NCBI RefSeq assembly: GCF_016464305.1
Contig: NZ_JAEIOJ010000001.1
Location: 890,685-954,684, forward strand
Length of the DNA stretch: 64,000 nt
Origin: Umezawaea beigongshangensis
GTDB lineage: Bacteria > Actinomycetota > Actinomycetes > Mycobacteriales > Pseudonocardiaceae
Direction: 5' to 3'
Of this stretch, positions 16,437 to 25,198 are shown in pieces (position 1 is the stretch's first letter; each line of letters starts with the position of its first letter). The notes beneath the pieces were generated by a model, which was not told the DNA's origin, searched no databases, and saw nothing but the letters and a program-made list of their open reading frames with translations. The position numbers and the translations under genes were made by a program.

Positions 16437-17600
16437 CTAGCCCTTGAGCAGGGCGCGGGACATCACGACGCGCTGGATCTGGTTGGTGCCCTCGTAGATC
16501 TGGGTGATCTTGGCGTCGCGCATCATGCGCTCCACCGGGAAGTCGCGGGTGTAGCCGGCGCCGCCGAACAGCTGGACCGCGTCCGTCGTCACCTCCATCG
16601 CCACGTCCGACGCGAAGCACTTCGCCGCCGCCGTGATGAAGCCGATGTTCGGCTCGCCGCGCTCCGCCTTCGCTGCCGCCACGTAGACCATCTGGCGCGC
16701 GGCCTCGATCTTCATCGCCATGTCGGCCAGCATGAACTGCACGCCCTGGAACTCGGCGATCGCCTTGCCGAACTGCTTGCGGTCCTTCACGTAGGCGGTC
16801 GCCGCCTCCAGCGCGCCCTGCGCGATGCCCACGGCCTGCGCGCCGATGGTCGGGCGCGTGTGGTCCAGGGTCTTCAGCGCCGTCTTCAGGCCGGTGCCGG
16901 GCTCGCCGATGACGCGGTCGGCCGGGATCGTGCAGTTCTCGAAGTGGATCTCGCGGGTGGGCGAGCCCTTGATGCCCAGCTTGCGCTCCTTGGGCCCGAC
17001 CGAGAAGCCGGGGTCGTCGCGGTGCACGACGAACGCCGAGATGCCCTGGGACTTCTTCGGCGCGTCCGGATCGGTCACGGCCATCACGGTGTACCAGGTG
17101 GACTCACCGGCGTTGGTGATCCACGCCTTGGTGCCGTTGAGCACCCAGTGATCGCCGTCGAGCCGGGCGCGCGTGCGCATCGACGCGGTGTCCGAACCCG
17201 CCTCGCGCTCGGACAGCGCGTAGGACGCCATCGCCTCACCGGACGCGATGGACGGCAGGACGAGCTTCTTCAGCTCCTCCGACGCGGACAGGACGATCGG
17301 CATCGTGCCGAGCTTGTTCACGGCCGGGATCAGCGACGACGACGCGCAGACCCGCGCGACCTCCTCGATCACGATGCACGTGGCGATGGAGTCGGCGCCC
17401 TGGCCGTCGTAGGCGTCGGGGACGTGCACGGCGTTGAAACCCGACTTCACCAGGGCTGCCAGGGCCTCCGCGGGGAAGCGCTCCTGCTCGTCGACGTCGG
17501 CCGCGTGCGGCGCGATCTCCTTCTCGGCGAGTGCGCGGACGGCCTCGCGCAGCCCCTCGTGCTCCTCGGCGAGCTGGTAGACACCGAAGCTCGGGTTCAC
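16437..17600 (-). CDS. fadE25: acyl-CoA dehydrogenase, FadE25-like
   Basis: 387 residues from GTG 17600, preceded by GGGAGG; the open frame upstream has no site. It carries out FAD-dependent alpha,beta-dehydrogenation of acyl-CoA, probably short or branched-chain. Motifs: YALSEREAGSD (flavin and substrate binding), WITNAGEST, DRKQFGKAIAEFQ, and IYEGTNQIQR with the catalytic Glu near the C-terminus. It is syntenic with M. tuberculosis fadE25 (Rv3274c) beside purE. Substrate range is not evident from the sequence; branched-chain amino acid or fatty acid breakdown would fit. Confidence 0.88.
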   Translation of the reverse strand: MNPSFGVYQLAEEHEGLREAVRALAEKEIAPHAADVDEQERFPAEALAALVKSGFNAVHVPDAYDGQGADSIATCIVIEEVARVCASSSLIPAVNKLGTMPIVLSASEELKKLVLPSIASGEAMASYALSEREAGSDTASMRTRARLDGDHWVLNGTKAWITNAGESTWYTVMAVTDPDAPKKSQGISAFVVHRDDPGFSVGPKERKLGIKGSPTREIHFENCTIPADRVIGEPGTGLKTALKTLDHTRPTIGAQAVGIAQGALEAATAYVKDRKQFGKAIAEFQGVQFMLADMAMKIEAARQMVYVAAAKAERGEPNIGFITAAAKCFASDVAMEVTTDAVQLFGGAGYTRDFPVERMMRDAKITQIYEGTNQIQRVVMSRALLKG

Positions 17601-17700
17601 CGTGTTACCTCCCAGTAGCGCGTGTGCGACCGATGTTAGCCCGCGTTCACATCCTGCGCCGCTGTGCCCTTCGTCGCAGCCCCCGAACACGTGAAGACGC

Positions 17701-17736
17701 ACGTGAGGGCCACCCCGAGCGGGGTGGCCCTCACGT
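17701..17736 (-). terminator. intrinsic-type terminator after purE
   Basis: A perfect 16-bp inverted repeat (arm begins ACGTGAGGGCC) with a GAGC loop, 15 bp past the purE stop on the minus strand. There is no U-run, as is usual in high-GC actinomycetes. It isolates purKE from fadE25. Confidence 0.75.
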
Positions 17737-17750
17737 GGACGAGCGGACGG

Positions 17751-18239
17751 TCAGAGGGAGCGCTGGAGCGCGGCGTCCTTCTCCAGCACCAGCTTCTCCA
17801 GGTCCTCCTGGAAGGTCGCCACGCGCTCCTGGAGGGCGGGGTCCGCCGCGGCGAGCATCCGCACGGCCAGCAGGCCCGCGTTGCGCGCGCCGCCGACGGA
17901 CACCGTCGCGACCGGCACACCGGCGGGCATCTGCACGATCGACAGCAGCGAGTCCAGGCCGTCGAGGTACTTCAGCGGCACGGGGACGCCGATCACCGGC
18001 AGCACCGTGGCGGAGGCGACCATGCCGGGCAGGTGCGCGGCTCCGCCCGCCCCGGCGATGATCACGCGCAGTCCGCGGGACGCGGCCGTGCGCGCGTAGT
18101 CGATCATCCGCTGCGGTGTGCGGTGCGCCGACACCACGCTCACCTCGTGCTCCACGTCGAACTCGGCGAGCGCCTCGGCGGCGGCCTTCATCACCGGCCA
18201 GTCCGAGTCGCTTCCCATGATCACGCCGACCTGCGTCAC
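17751..18239 (-). CDS. purE: N5-carboxyaminoimidazole ribonucleotide mutase
   Basis: 162 residues. GTG 18239 overlaps the purK stop (GTGA), so translation is coupled. It moves the carboxylate of N5-CAIR to give CAIR in purine synthesis. Class I PurE motifs are clear: GSDSDWPVM (residues 9-17), SAHRTP with the catalytic His, [12 protein letters not shown], and GVPV. The C-terminus is a helical extension. It works directly after PurK, and a strong hairpin follows the gene. Confidence 0.95.
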   Translation of the reverse strand: MTQVGVIMGSDSDWPVMKAAAEALAEFDVEHEVSVVSAHRTPQRMIDYARTAASRGLRVIIAGAGGAAHLPGMVASATVLPVIGVPVPLKYLDGLDSLLSIVQMPAGVPVATVSVGGARNAGLLAVRMLAAADPALQERVATFQEDLEKLVLEKDAALQRSL

Positions 18240-19462
18240 TTCGCCGTTCCTCCGTGGATGTCGTACCCGTCGCGCCACCGTCCCGCGGAGAGCCAGTGCG
18301 CCGCGAGCTGCGCCCGCTGCCGCACCTCGTCCATCCGCTCTCCGAGGAAGGTGACGTGGCCGATCTTGCGTCCCGGCCGCTCCGCCTTGCCGTACAGGTG
18401 CACGTGGGCGTCGGGGAACCGGGCGTACAGGTGGTGCAGCCGCTCGTCGGGGCCCATCTCGGGCGCGTCGTCCGCGCCGAGCACGTTGGCCATCACGACG
18501 GCGGGGGCGACGGGCTCGGTCGTGCCGAGCGGGTAGTCGAGCACGGCCCGCAGGTGCTGCTCGAACTGCGAGGTGCCCGCGCCCTCGATCGTCCAGTGGC
18601 CGGAGTTGTGCGGGCGCATGGCCAGCTCGTTGACGACCAGGCCGCGGAACGGCCCCACGTCCGCCGACTCGTCGTCCACCTCGAACAGCTCCACGGCGAG
18701 CACGCCCACGACGCCGAGTTCGCGGGCGACGCGCAGCGCCAGTTCCTGGGCGGCCTCGGCGCGCTCGGCCGGCACGTCCGGCGCCGGGGCCAGCACCTCG
18801 ACGCAGATGCCCTCGGCCTGCACGGTCTGCACCAGCGGCCACGCCGCGCCCTGCCCGAACGGCGAGCGGGCGACCAGCGCGGCCAGCTCGCGGCGCATCG
18901 GGACGCACTGCTCGACCATGAGCGGCGTGCCGGCGGCCAGCAGCTCGGGGACGACGCGCCGCGCGCTCTCCGGCGCGTCGAGCATCCAGACGCCGCGACC
19001 GTCGTAGCCGCCGCGCACCGCCTTGAGCACGCACGGCCAGCCGTGCTCGGCGCCGAAGGCGAGCACGTCGTCGACCTCGGTGACCTCGGTGAACGGCGGC
19101 ACCGGCAGGCCCAGCTCGGCGAGCTTGCGGCGCATCACGAGCTTGTCCTGGGCGTGCAGCAGGGCGTCGGGGCCGGGGTGCACCGCGACGCCGTCGGCGA
19201 CGAGCGCGCGCAGGTGCTCGTTCGGAACGTGCTCGTGGTCGAAGGTGACGACCTCGCAGCCCGCGGCGAAGGCGCGCAGCGCGTCGAGGTCGGTGTGCGC
19301 GCCGAGCACGACGTCGCGGGCGACGAGGGCGGCGGGGTCGGAGTCGGATGCGGCGAGCACGCGCAGCGACTGACCCAGCGGAACAGCAGCTTGGTGGGTC
19401 ATGCGGGCGAGCTGGCCGCCGCCGATCATGCCGACGACGGGAAGGCCGGTACGGGGGTCCAC
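18236..19462 (-). CDS. purK: N5-carboxyaminoimidazole ribonucleotide synthase
   Basis: 408 residues, GTG 19462. An ATP-grasp ligase that carboxylates AIR with bicarbonate and ATP. Seen features are the N-terminal [13 protein letters not shown], the ATP-grasp core [15 protein letters not shown], and [15 protein letters not shown] with metal-binding Glu and Asn near residue 270. A TAGAGT box ends 9 nt before the start and no ribosome binding site is visible, so the mRNA may be leaderless or nearly so. It is first in the purKE operon. Confidence 0.95.
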   Translation of the reverse strand: MDPRTGLPVVGMIGGGQLARMTHQAAVPLGQSLRVLAASDSDPAALVARDVVLGAHTDLDALRAFAAGCEVVTFDHEHVPNEHLRALVADGVAVHPGPDALLHAQDKLVMRRKLAELGLPVPPFTEVTEVDDVLAFGAEHGWPCVLKAVRGGYDGRGVWMLDAPESARRVVPELLAAGTPLMVEQCVPMRRELAALVARSPFGQGAAWPLVQTVQAEGICVEVLAPAPDVPAERAEAAQELALRVARELGVVGVLAVELFEVDDESADVGPFRGLVVNELAMRPHNSGHWTIEGAGTSQFEQHLRAVLDYPLGTTEPVAPAVVMANVLGADDAPEMGPDERLHHLYARFPDAHVHLYGKAERPGRKIGHVTFLGERMDEVRQRAQLAAHWLSAGRWRDGYDIHGGTAK

Positions 19463-19515
19463 GGTCCGGTCACTCTACCTGCAACAACAGCGGCTCCCGA
19501 CACCGCGTGGCCCGT

Positions 19516-20502
19516 TCAGACCCGATCGCTGCGCCGCATCCACCACCAGGTGAGGGCGAACAGCGCGGCGGTCAGCGCGAGGAACAGCCCGAACTCGGCG
19601 AACTGGAACGCGGTGCGCCGCACGAGGGGCTGGTACTCGATCACGGTCCAGACGATGCCGTGGTCGTCGAGGCACCGCGCGTACCCGCCGGAGTCGGAGT
19701 AGGTCTCCGAGTAGCACACCCGCGGCACCTCGACGTCGACCTTCGCGGCGTCGGCGTGGCCGTAGCCCACCATCAGGTCGTTCGCGTTGGTCGCGTAGAA
19801 GCGGGAGTCCTCGTGGACCGGCTCGTACACGCGCAGCGGCGTCCACCAGGAGGGGCGGACGAAGAGCACCACGCCCACGCGGACGACGCCGTAGAGGACG
19901 AACGTGACGGCGACCGCCACCATCGAGCGGCGGGTCACGGCGCTGACCGCGAGGCCGAGCGCGAAGCCGAACACCGCGTAGACGGGTTGCAGCAGCGGCG
20001 AGTTCTCGAACCCGTCCGGGTCGAACAGCCCGACGGTCGAGGGGTAGGTGCTCAGTTCGTTGACGTGCGCCACCAGGGCCGAGGACACGCACCCCAGCGC
20101 GAGGCCGAGCGACGCGAGGACGACGCAGAGCAGGGCCGCCTTGCCGAAGACCCAGCGCCACATCGGCAGGTCCTGGCTCCAGACCAGCAGGTTGGTGCGC
20201 TGCTCGTACTCGCGCGCGAGCAGGGGCGCTCCCCAGAACACGCCGACGAGCAGGCCGAGCACCCAGGGCAGCGAGAGCAGCGCGTTGGGCCACAGCAGCA
20301 CCGTCCACGGCTGTTGCAGCAGCTCCGGCGCGCGGCGCAGCAGCACGGCGGAGACGGCCATCGCGCCCATCAGCCCGGCCGCGCCGAACGCGGTCAGCGA
20401 GATGGTCCAGCGGTGCTGCCGCCAGGTCAGCCACAGCAGGTCGCTCCACGTCACGCGGGGCCGCACCGGTGCGTCGAGCCGGAAGTCGGTGGTCACGCTC
20501 AT
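19516..20502 (-). CDS. ABC transporter permease
   Basis: 328 residues. ATG 20502 overlaps the ATPase stop (ATGA). Six hydrophobic segments are seen, beginning TISLTAFGAAGLMGAMAV, with a long extracellular loop (about residues 215-285) that contains two Cys residues (VCYSETY, ARCLDD). It lacks sequence similarity to importer permeases and fits ABC-2-like exporters controlled by YtrA-type regulators. Substrate unknown; antibiotic or cell-wall stress export is plausible. Last gene of the gntR-ATPase-permease operon. Confidence 0.85.
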   Translation of the reverse strand: MSVTTDFRLDAPVRPRVTWSDLLWLTWRQHRWTISLTAFGAAGLMGAMAVSAVLLRRAPELLQQPWTVLLWPNALLSLPWVLGLLVGVFWGAPLLAREYEQRTNLLVWSQDLPMWRWVFGKAALLCVVLASLGLALGCVSSALVAHVNELSTYPSTVGLFDPDGFENSPLLQPVYAVFGFALGLAVSAVTRRSMVAVAVTFVLYGVVRVGVVLFVRPSWWTPLRVYEPVHEDSRFYATNANDLMVGYGHADAAKVDVEVPRVCYSETYSDSGGYARCLDDHGIVWTVIEYQPLVRRTAFQFAEFGLFLALTAALFALTWWWMRRSDRV

Positions 20503-21443
20503 CCGAGCGCCCCCCTCCGCGTCGCGGCCAGGTTCGCGAGGACGAAGTCCTCCAGCATCACCGGCCTGGTGATCCACGGTGCGGTGAGCACCGGAGCCCC
20601 GGAGGCCCCCGCGGGCATCCGCAGCAGGAAGCTGGACTGGTGGGGCCGGTGCCTCGCCTCGACGACCGTGCCCTCGCACGGCGGCTTCTCCGCGCGCGGG
20701 CCGACGACGTGGACGTGCCCGGCAAGCAGGTCGTCGAGGTCGCCGCCGACGAGGAGCCTGCCGTGGGCGAGCAGCAGCAGGTGGTCGGCGACGCCGCTCA
20801 GCTCGGCGACGACGTGGGTGGACAGCAGCACCGTCATACCGCTCTCCCCGACCTCGACGAGCAGTTCGCTCATCACCTCGCGGCGGGCGAGCGGGTCGAG
20901 GTTCGCGAGCGGCTCGTCCAGCATCAGCACGTCCGGCCGGGAGCCGACGGCGAGCGCGAACGACACCTGCGCCTGCTGGCCGCCGGAGAGCTTGCCGCAC
21001 GACCGGTCCAGCGGGATCTCGAAGCGCTCCAGCCAGCGGCGCGCGCGCTGCTGGTCCCAGCGACGGTTCAGGTGCTGGCCCAGGAGCAGCATCTCCGCGG
21101 GGGTGAAGTGCTTGTAGACGGGCTTCTCCTGCGGCACGAAGGCCACCCGGCCGCCGGGGTCGCCCGGCGCGACGTCCGCGCCGACCCCCACCGACCCCTC
21201 GGTGGGGGTGAGCAGTCCGGCGAGGACGCTGAGCAGGGTCGTCTTGCCGGCGCCGTTGGCGCCGACGAGCGCGGCGACCCGGCCGGCGGGCAGCTCGAAG
21301 GTGCAGTCCCGCAGTGCCCAGTTCCCGCCGCGCGAGAACGGTCTGCCGCGGTAGCGCTTGCCGAGGGCGGTCGCGCGCACCGCGATCTCCTCGGTCGTGC
21401 CGCGATCCGCGTCGAACTCCGCAGCGGTCGTGGAACGGATCAC
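20499..21443 (-). CDS. ABC transporter ATP-binding protein
   Basis: 314 residues. GTG 21443 overlaps the gntR stop (GTGA). Full nucleotide-binding domain: Walker A GANGAGKTT (about 61-69), Q-loop FVPQEKPVY, signature LSGGQQAQV, Walker B VLMLDEPLANLD and H-loop LLSTHV. The 90-residue C-terminal extension is typical of ABC-2/YtrB-type ATPases. It energises the downstream permease at the membrane. Gene overlaps on both sides show tight coupling. Confidence 0.92.
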   Translation of the reverse strand: MIRSTTAAEFDADRGTTEEIAVRATALGKRYRGRPFSRGGNWALRDCTFELPAGRVAALVGANGAGKTTLLSVLAGLLTPTEGSVGVGADVAPGDPGGRVAFVPQEKPVYKHFTPAEMLLLGQHLNRRWDQQRARRWLERFEIPLDRSCGKLSGGQQAQVSFALAVGSRPDVLMLDEPLANLDPLARREVMSELLVEVGESGMTVLLSTHVVAELSGVADHLLLLAHGRLLVGGDLDDLLAGHVHVVGPRAEKPPCEGTVVEARHRPHQSSFLLRMPAGASGAPVLTAPWITRPVMLEDFVLANLAATRRGALG

Positions 21444-21832
21444 CTGACCGCCACCCCCTCACCCTCGGACAGCACCGAACTCACCAGCGCGTCGACGTCC
21501 TCGTCCTCCAGGCCGGCGGCGCGGGCCTCGGCGACCCACTCGGCCAGCCGTGCCCGCAGGCGGCCCATGACGACCGGATCGGCCGTGCCCAGCGCGCGCT
21601 TGACGAACGTACCCGCGCCCTGCCTGGCTTCCAGCAGCCCGGCAAGTTCCAGTTCCCGATATGCCTTGAGGACCGTGTTGGCGTTGACGCCGCTGGTCGC
21701 GACCACCTCGCGCACGGCGGGCAGCCGATCTCCCGGCAGGAGCCAGCCGAGCCGCAGCGCCTCCCTGACCTGCCGCACCAGCTGGAGGTAGGCCGGGAGA
21801 CCGCTGGCCCTGTCGATCCGGAACTCGACCAC
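21440..21832 (-). CDS. GntR family regulator, YtrA subfamily
   Basis: 130 residues, GTG 21832 with GGAGG upstream. The winged-helix domain (residues 10-75) has the GntR pattern PAYLQLVRQVREAL, LPAVREVVATSGVNANTVLKAYRELE. The short C-terminal dimerisation tail defines the YtrA subgroup. Such proteins repress their own ABC-transporter operon until a ligand, often a cell-wall-active antibiotic, is present. Two palindromic sites directly upstream look like its operators. First gene of a three-gene overlapping operon. Confidence 0.92.
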   Translation of the reverse strand: MVEFRIDRASGLPAYLQLVRQVREALRLGWLLPGDRLPAVREVVATSGVNANTVLKAYRELELAGLLEARQGAGTFVKRALGTADPVVMGRLRARLAEWVAEARAAGLEDEDVDALVSSVLSEGEGVAVR

Positions 21833-21848
21833 GCCGCCTCCAATTGTG

Positions 21849-21876
21849 CTAGTCGACTAAGTCACTAGTTGACTAG
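21849..21876 (-). promoter_or_regulatory. double palindromic operator in the gntR promoter
   Basis: Two near-identical dyads CTAGT-CG-ACTAA (21849-21860) and CTAGT-TG-ACTAG (21865-21876), centres 16 bp apart, lie 16-44 bp upstream of the gntR start. A perfect -35 hexamer TTGACA on the minus strand is at about 21891-21896, so the dyads cover the -10 region. A third imperfect element, GTCAAGTTGAC, spans 21891-21901. This fits autorepression by the YtrA-type protein; binding is inferred. Confidence 0.65.
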
Positions 21877-21958
21877 CCAACAGCATCGGTGTCAAGTTGA
21901 CGCCGCTCGTGGCGGGGGCAGCACGGGGGCCGTCCCCGCATCGCCGGTCCGGCCGGTC

Positions 21959-22726
21959 TCAGCGGACGTGCGCCGCCAGCAGTTCGCGCGCCTCGTCGTA
22001 GGTGCCGGGCAGCCGCTCCAGCCGCACGACGGGCCTGCCGACGAGCCGCAGGTGCGGGTCCACGGCCAGCCGCTGCCCCACGAGCCGCCCCAGCGCTCCC
22101 GCCCTGCGCTCCAGGGCGTCGTCGCGATCGGCCAGCACGACCGCCGTCGTCCGGCTCAGCGCCGCGATCGTCTCACCGCGGTCGAAGACCGACCGCAGCA
22201 CGTCCGCGAGCAGCGTCAGCGCCACCACTCCGGACCAGCCGGTCGTGCGGGCCACGTCCAGCCGCACGATCACCAGCGCCCGGTCGGCCGCCTCCTCCGC
22301 CCGGTACACCTCGCCGAGCCTCGTGCGCAGGTAACCGGCGGTGGGCAGGCCGGTCAGCGGGTCCACCGACTCGACGGCCGAGGCGCGTCCCGCGACCACG
22401 TCGGCCCAGCCCAGGGCGATGGCCCGCAGCATCGGCGCCGGGGTCGCGTCCACGTCGGCCAGCACCGGTGCGGCCGATCCGACGGGCTCGCGGAGCACGG
22501 CGTGCAGCGCGGCCAGGTCCAGCAGCGTCTCGCCCAGGCCGCACCCGCAGCGGGCGCGCGCCCCGCCCAGCGCGGTCAGCGCGGCGCCCGCATCGCCCCG
22601 GCCGAGCACGGCGGCGCACACGGTGTCGACCTCGGGCAGCGCCCAGTCGTCCGCGAAGGCCCACCCGGCGGCGGTCGTGGCGCTGCGCCACCGCGCCCTC
22701 AGGGCGTGCACGTCGACTGCACCCAC
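21959..22726 (-). CDS. degenerate GGDEF-domain protein
   Basis: 255 residues from GTG 22726, with GGAGG 8 nt upstream. The N-terminal half is a helical, Cys-containing region (ARCGCGLGETLLDLAALHAVL). The C-terminal half starts with DPLTGLPTAGYLRTRL, the entry motif of GGDEF domains, and continues with the same strand-helix order. The catalytic GG(D/E)EF signature is absent (RTTAVVLADRDDA stands in its place). It is therefore unlikely to make cyclic-di-GMP and may be a sensor or ligand-binding module. It is divergent from the fused sigma factor gene, 144 bp away, so a shared signalling role is possible. Confidence 0.7.
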   Translation of the reverse strand: MGAVDVHALRARWRSATTAAGWAFADDWALPEVDTVCAAVLGRGDAGAALTALGGARARCGCGLGETLLDLAALHAVLREPVGSAAPVLADVDATPAPMLRAIALGWADVVAGRASAVESVDPLTGLPTAGYLRTRLGEVYRAEEAADRALVIVRLDVARTTGWSGVVALTLLADVLRSVFDRGETIAALSRTTAVVLADRDDALERRAGALGRLVGQRLAVDPHLRLVGRPVVRLERLPGTYDEARELLAAHVR

Positions 22727-22870
22727 CGGTGTCCTCCTCACGGGTGAACTCACCTCAGCGTGACGACGAAGGTCCGGAAGCGTGACGTGACATCGGTGCA
22801 ATCCGGTCGGGGGACTCGACGTGACCGGGGAAGTCGGGTGAGCGAGACTGGAATCGACGGAGGGAGAGCG

Positions 22871-25156
22871 TTGGCGACCGTTCCTGCTGACGTCCGGGGG
22901 CCGAGCGACGCGGAACTGATCAGATCGGTGCGCGCGGGCGCCGTCGAGGCGTACGGCCAGCTCTACGAGCGCCACGTCACGGCAGCGCACAACCTCGCCC
23001 GGCAGCTGGCCAGGTCGTCCGCGGAGGCCGACGACCTGGTGTCGGAGGCGTTCGCCAAGGTCCTGAACACCCTGCGCGCGGGACGCGGTCCCGACTCGGC
23101 GTTCCGCGCCTACCTCCTCACCGCGCTGCGGCACACCGCCTACGACAAGACCCGCAAGGACCGCAGGGTCGAGCTCGCCGACGACGTGAGCACCGTGAGC
23201 GGTGTCGCGGCCGAGGCCGTCAGCGTCCCGTTCCGCGACACGGCGGTGGCCGGCCTGGAGCGGTCGATGGCCGCCGAGGCGTTCAGCAGGTTGCCCGAGC
23301 GCTGGCAGACCGTGCTGTGGCACACCGAGATCGAGGGCCAGTCGCCCACCGAGGTCGGGCCGATCCTGGGACTGACCGCGAACGGCGTGTCTGCCCTGGC
23401 CTACCGCGCCCGCGAGGGCCTGCGCCAGGCCTACCTCCAGGTCCACCTCGCCGGGACGTCGGAGGACCGCTGCCGCGCGACCGTGGAGCGGCTCGGCGCG
23501 TGGACCAGGTCCGGACTGTCCACGCGGGAGACCGCGCAGGTCGAGTCGCACCTGGACGTGTGCGAGCGCTGCCGGGCGCTGGCCGCCGAACTGGCGGACG
23601 TGAACGGGTCGCTGCGCGCCGTCGTCGCCCCGCTCGTGCTGGGCTCCGTCGCCACGACCGGCTACCTGGCCGCGGCGGGCGGCGGGACGGCCGGAACCGC
23701 CACCGCGGCGGGAACGGGTGGCGCGGCCGGCGCCACCGGGGCCTCGAGTTCGCTGCCGCGCCACCTCACGGGGCTGATCGCCTCCGCGGCGGCCGTGGTC
23801 GTGGCCGTCGCCGTCGCGCTCACCTCGGGCGGCGGGCGGGAAGTTCCGGCCCTGCGGGTCGCGCCGTCGCAGGTGACGAGCCAGCAGCAGGAGCCGTCCG
23901 CGCTCCCGCCCGCACCGTCCTCGCCACCGCCCGCACCCCGGACCGAACCGCCACCACCAGAACAGCCGCCACCACCGCCACCAGAACCGGAGCCGCGATC
24001 GAACCCGGAGTCCGAACCGGAACCGCGGCCCGCACCGGCCCCCGCCCCGGAGCCCGTTGCCGAACCACCGGCCGAGCAGCCCGCTCCGGCCGCGCTGGTG
24101 CCCACCGTGCCCAGCGGGTTCGCCCTCACCCCCGGCGCGGAGCCCGAGGCGATGTCGATCACCGTCCGCAACAGCGGGGGCACGACCTCCGAGCCCCCGG
24201 TGGCGACGCTGGCCCTGCCGCCGGGCGTGCGCTCGGCCGGTCCGGCCGCGTCGTCCACCGGGCGGTGGCGCACGTCGCTCCCCGGTGCGGCCGAGTCGTC
24301 GGCCTGCCCCGCGGGCACCGGCACGGTCCGCTGCGAGACGAGCGCGGGGCTGCCGCCGGGCGGCACGGCGACGTTCGTGTTCCGGCTCGCGGCGGACGCC
24401 GGCGCCGGGCCCGGCGTGATCACCGGCACCGTGACGGCCGGGGTCTCGCTGAGCGTCGACGTCCGGGTGGACGTCGAGGTCAGGGCCGGACCGGACGACC
24501 TGTCGCTCACCGCGCGGCGCTGGGACCAGGTGTTCTGGAACCCGCGGGTGGACATCCGCGCGACCCACCTCGGCGGGCTGCCGCGCCGCCTGGACCTCGT
24601 CGTCGAGGCGAGCGGGGGCGTCGTCCTGCTGGCCCCGCACGCCCGGTGCGACTCGGACCACCACCGCACCGCGCGCTGCTCGGCCGACCTGGCCCCCGGC
24701 GACGAGTACCGGGTGTCGGTGTGGGCGCTGCGGCACCACCACCACGGCGACGCGTCGCTCACCGTGACCGCGACCCTCGGCACCGCGACCAGGAGCGTCG
24801 TGGTGCCGCTGTCGCCCGCGCCGGACGAGGCGCCGGGGCGACCGGACACCGGCGAGGTCGCGCCTCCCGGTCCGGAACCGGTGGACCCCCCGGTCACCGC
24901 GCCGCTCCCCCCGGCACCCACCGCACCCGCGCCTCCCACCAGCACGAACCCGCCGACGGCCGGACCGCCCGCCACCACCACACCGCCGCCACCACCACCG
25001 TCGCCGTCGCCGCTGCCGCCGCCGAGCACGGCACCGGAACCCCCGGCCACCACGGCGCCGCCGACCACCACGGCACCGGCCGCCGACCGGTCGTGCGCGC
25101 GGCTGCCCGGCCCGCTCGGGTGGCTGCTGCCGGGACCGTGCGGACCACCGTCCTGA
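22871..25156 (+). CDS. ECF sigma factor fused to zinc-finger anti-sigma, membrane segment and extracellular domain
   Basis: 761 residues from TTG 22871, chosen for GGAGGGAG at ideal spacing; GTG 22838 in frame is an alternative. Order: sigma region 2 (about 15-95, SEADDLVSEAFAKVL), region 4 (about 130-190, LPERWQTVLWHTEIEGQSPTE), a zinc-binding anti-sigma motif H227-x3-C231-x2-C234, a Gly/Ala linker, one membrane helix (about 301-319), a Pro/Glu-rich stalk (about 340-405), an extracellular beta-rich region with several Cys, and a Pro/Thr tail. The domain order implies a membrane-held sigma factor released by an outside signal, probably by proteolysis. Similar fusions are known in actinobacterial ECF groups. 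Target genes are unknown. Confidence 0.88.
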   Translation: MATVPADVRGPSDAELIRSVRAGAVEAYGQLYERHVTAAHNLARQLARSSAEADDLVSEAFAKVLNTLRAGRGPDSAFRAYLLTALRHTAYDKTRKDRRVELADDVSTVSGVAAEAVSVPFRDTAVAGLERSMAAEAFSRLPERWQTVLWHTEIEGQSPTEVGPILGLTANGVSALAYRAREGLRQAYLQVHLAGTSEDRCRATVERLGAWTRSGLSTRETAQVESHLDVCERCRALAAELADVNGSLRAVVAPLVLGSVATTGYLAAAGGGTAGTATAAGTGGAAGATGASSSLPRHLTGLIASAAAVVVAVAVALTSGGGREVPALRVAPSQVTSQQQEPSALPPAPSSPPPAPRTEPPPPEQPPPPPPEPEPRSNPESEPEPRPAPAPAPEPVAEPPAEQPAPAALVPTVPSGFALTPGAEPEAMSITVRNSGGTTSEPPVATLALPPGVRSAGPAASSTGRWRTSLPGAAESSACPAGTGTVRCETSAGLPPGGTATFVFRLAADAGAGPGVITGTVTAGVSLSVDVRVDVEVRAGPDDLSLTARRWDQVFWNPRVDIRATHLGGLPRRLDLVVEASGGVVLLAPHARCDSDHHRTARCSADLAPGDEYRVSVWALRHHHHGDASLTVTATLGTATRSVVVPLSPAPDEAPGRPDTGEVAPPGPEPVDPPVTAPLPPAPTAPAPPTSTNPPTAGPPATTTPPPPPPSPSPLPPPSTAPEPPATTAPPTTTAPAADRSCARLPGPLGWLLPGPCGPPS

Positions 25157-25186
25157 ACCTCGTGACAGCGGGTGGTCGATCATCCG

Positions 25187-25192
25187 TACACT
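25187..25192 (+). promoter_or_regulatory. -10 box TACACT, leaderless start for GtrA 1
   Basis: TACACT ends 6 nt before GTG 25199, with no ribosome binding site. The next paralogue has the same arrangement. Confidence 0.6.
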
Positions 25193-25198
25193 GCCCCG

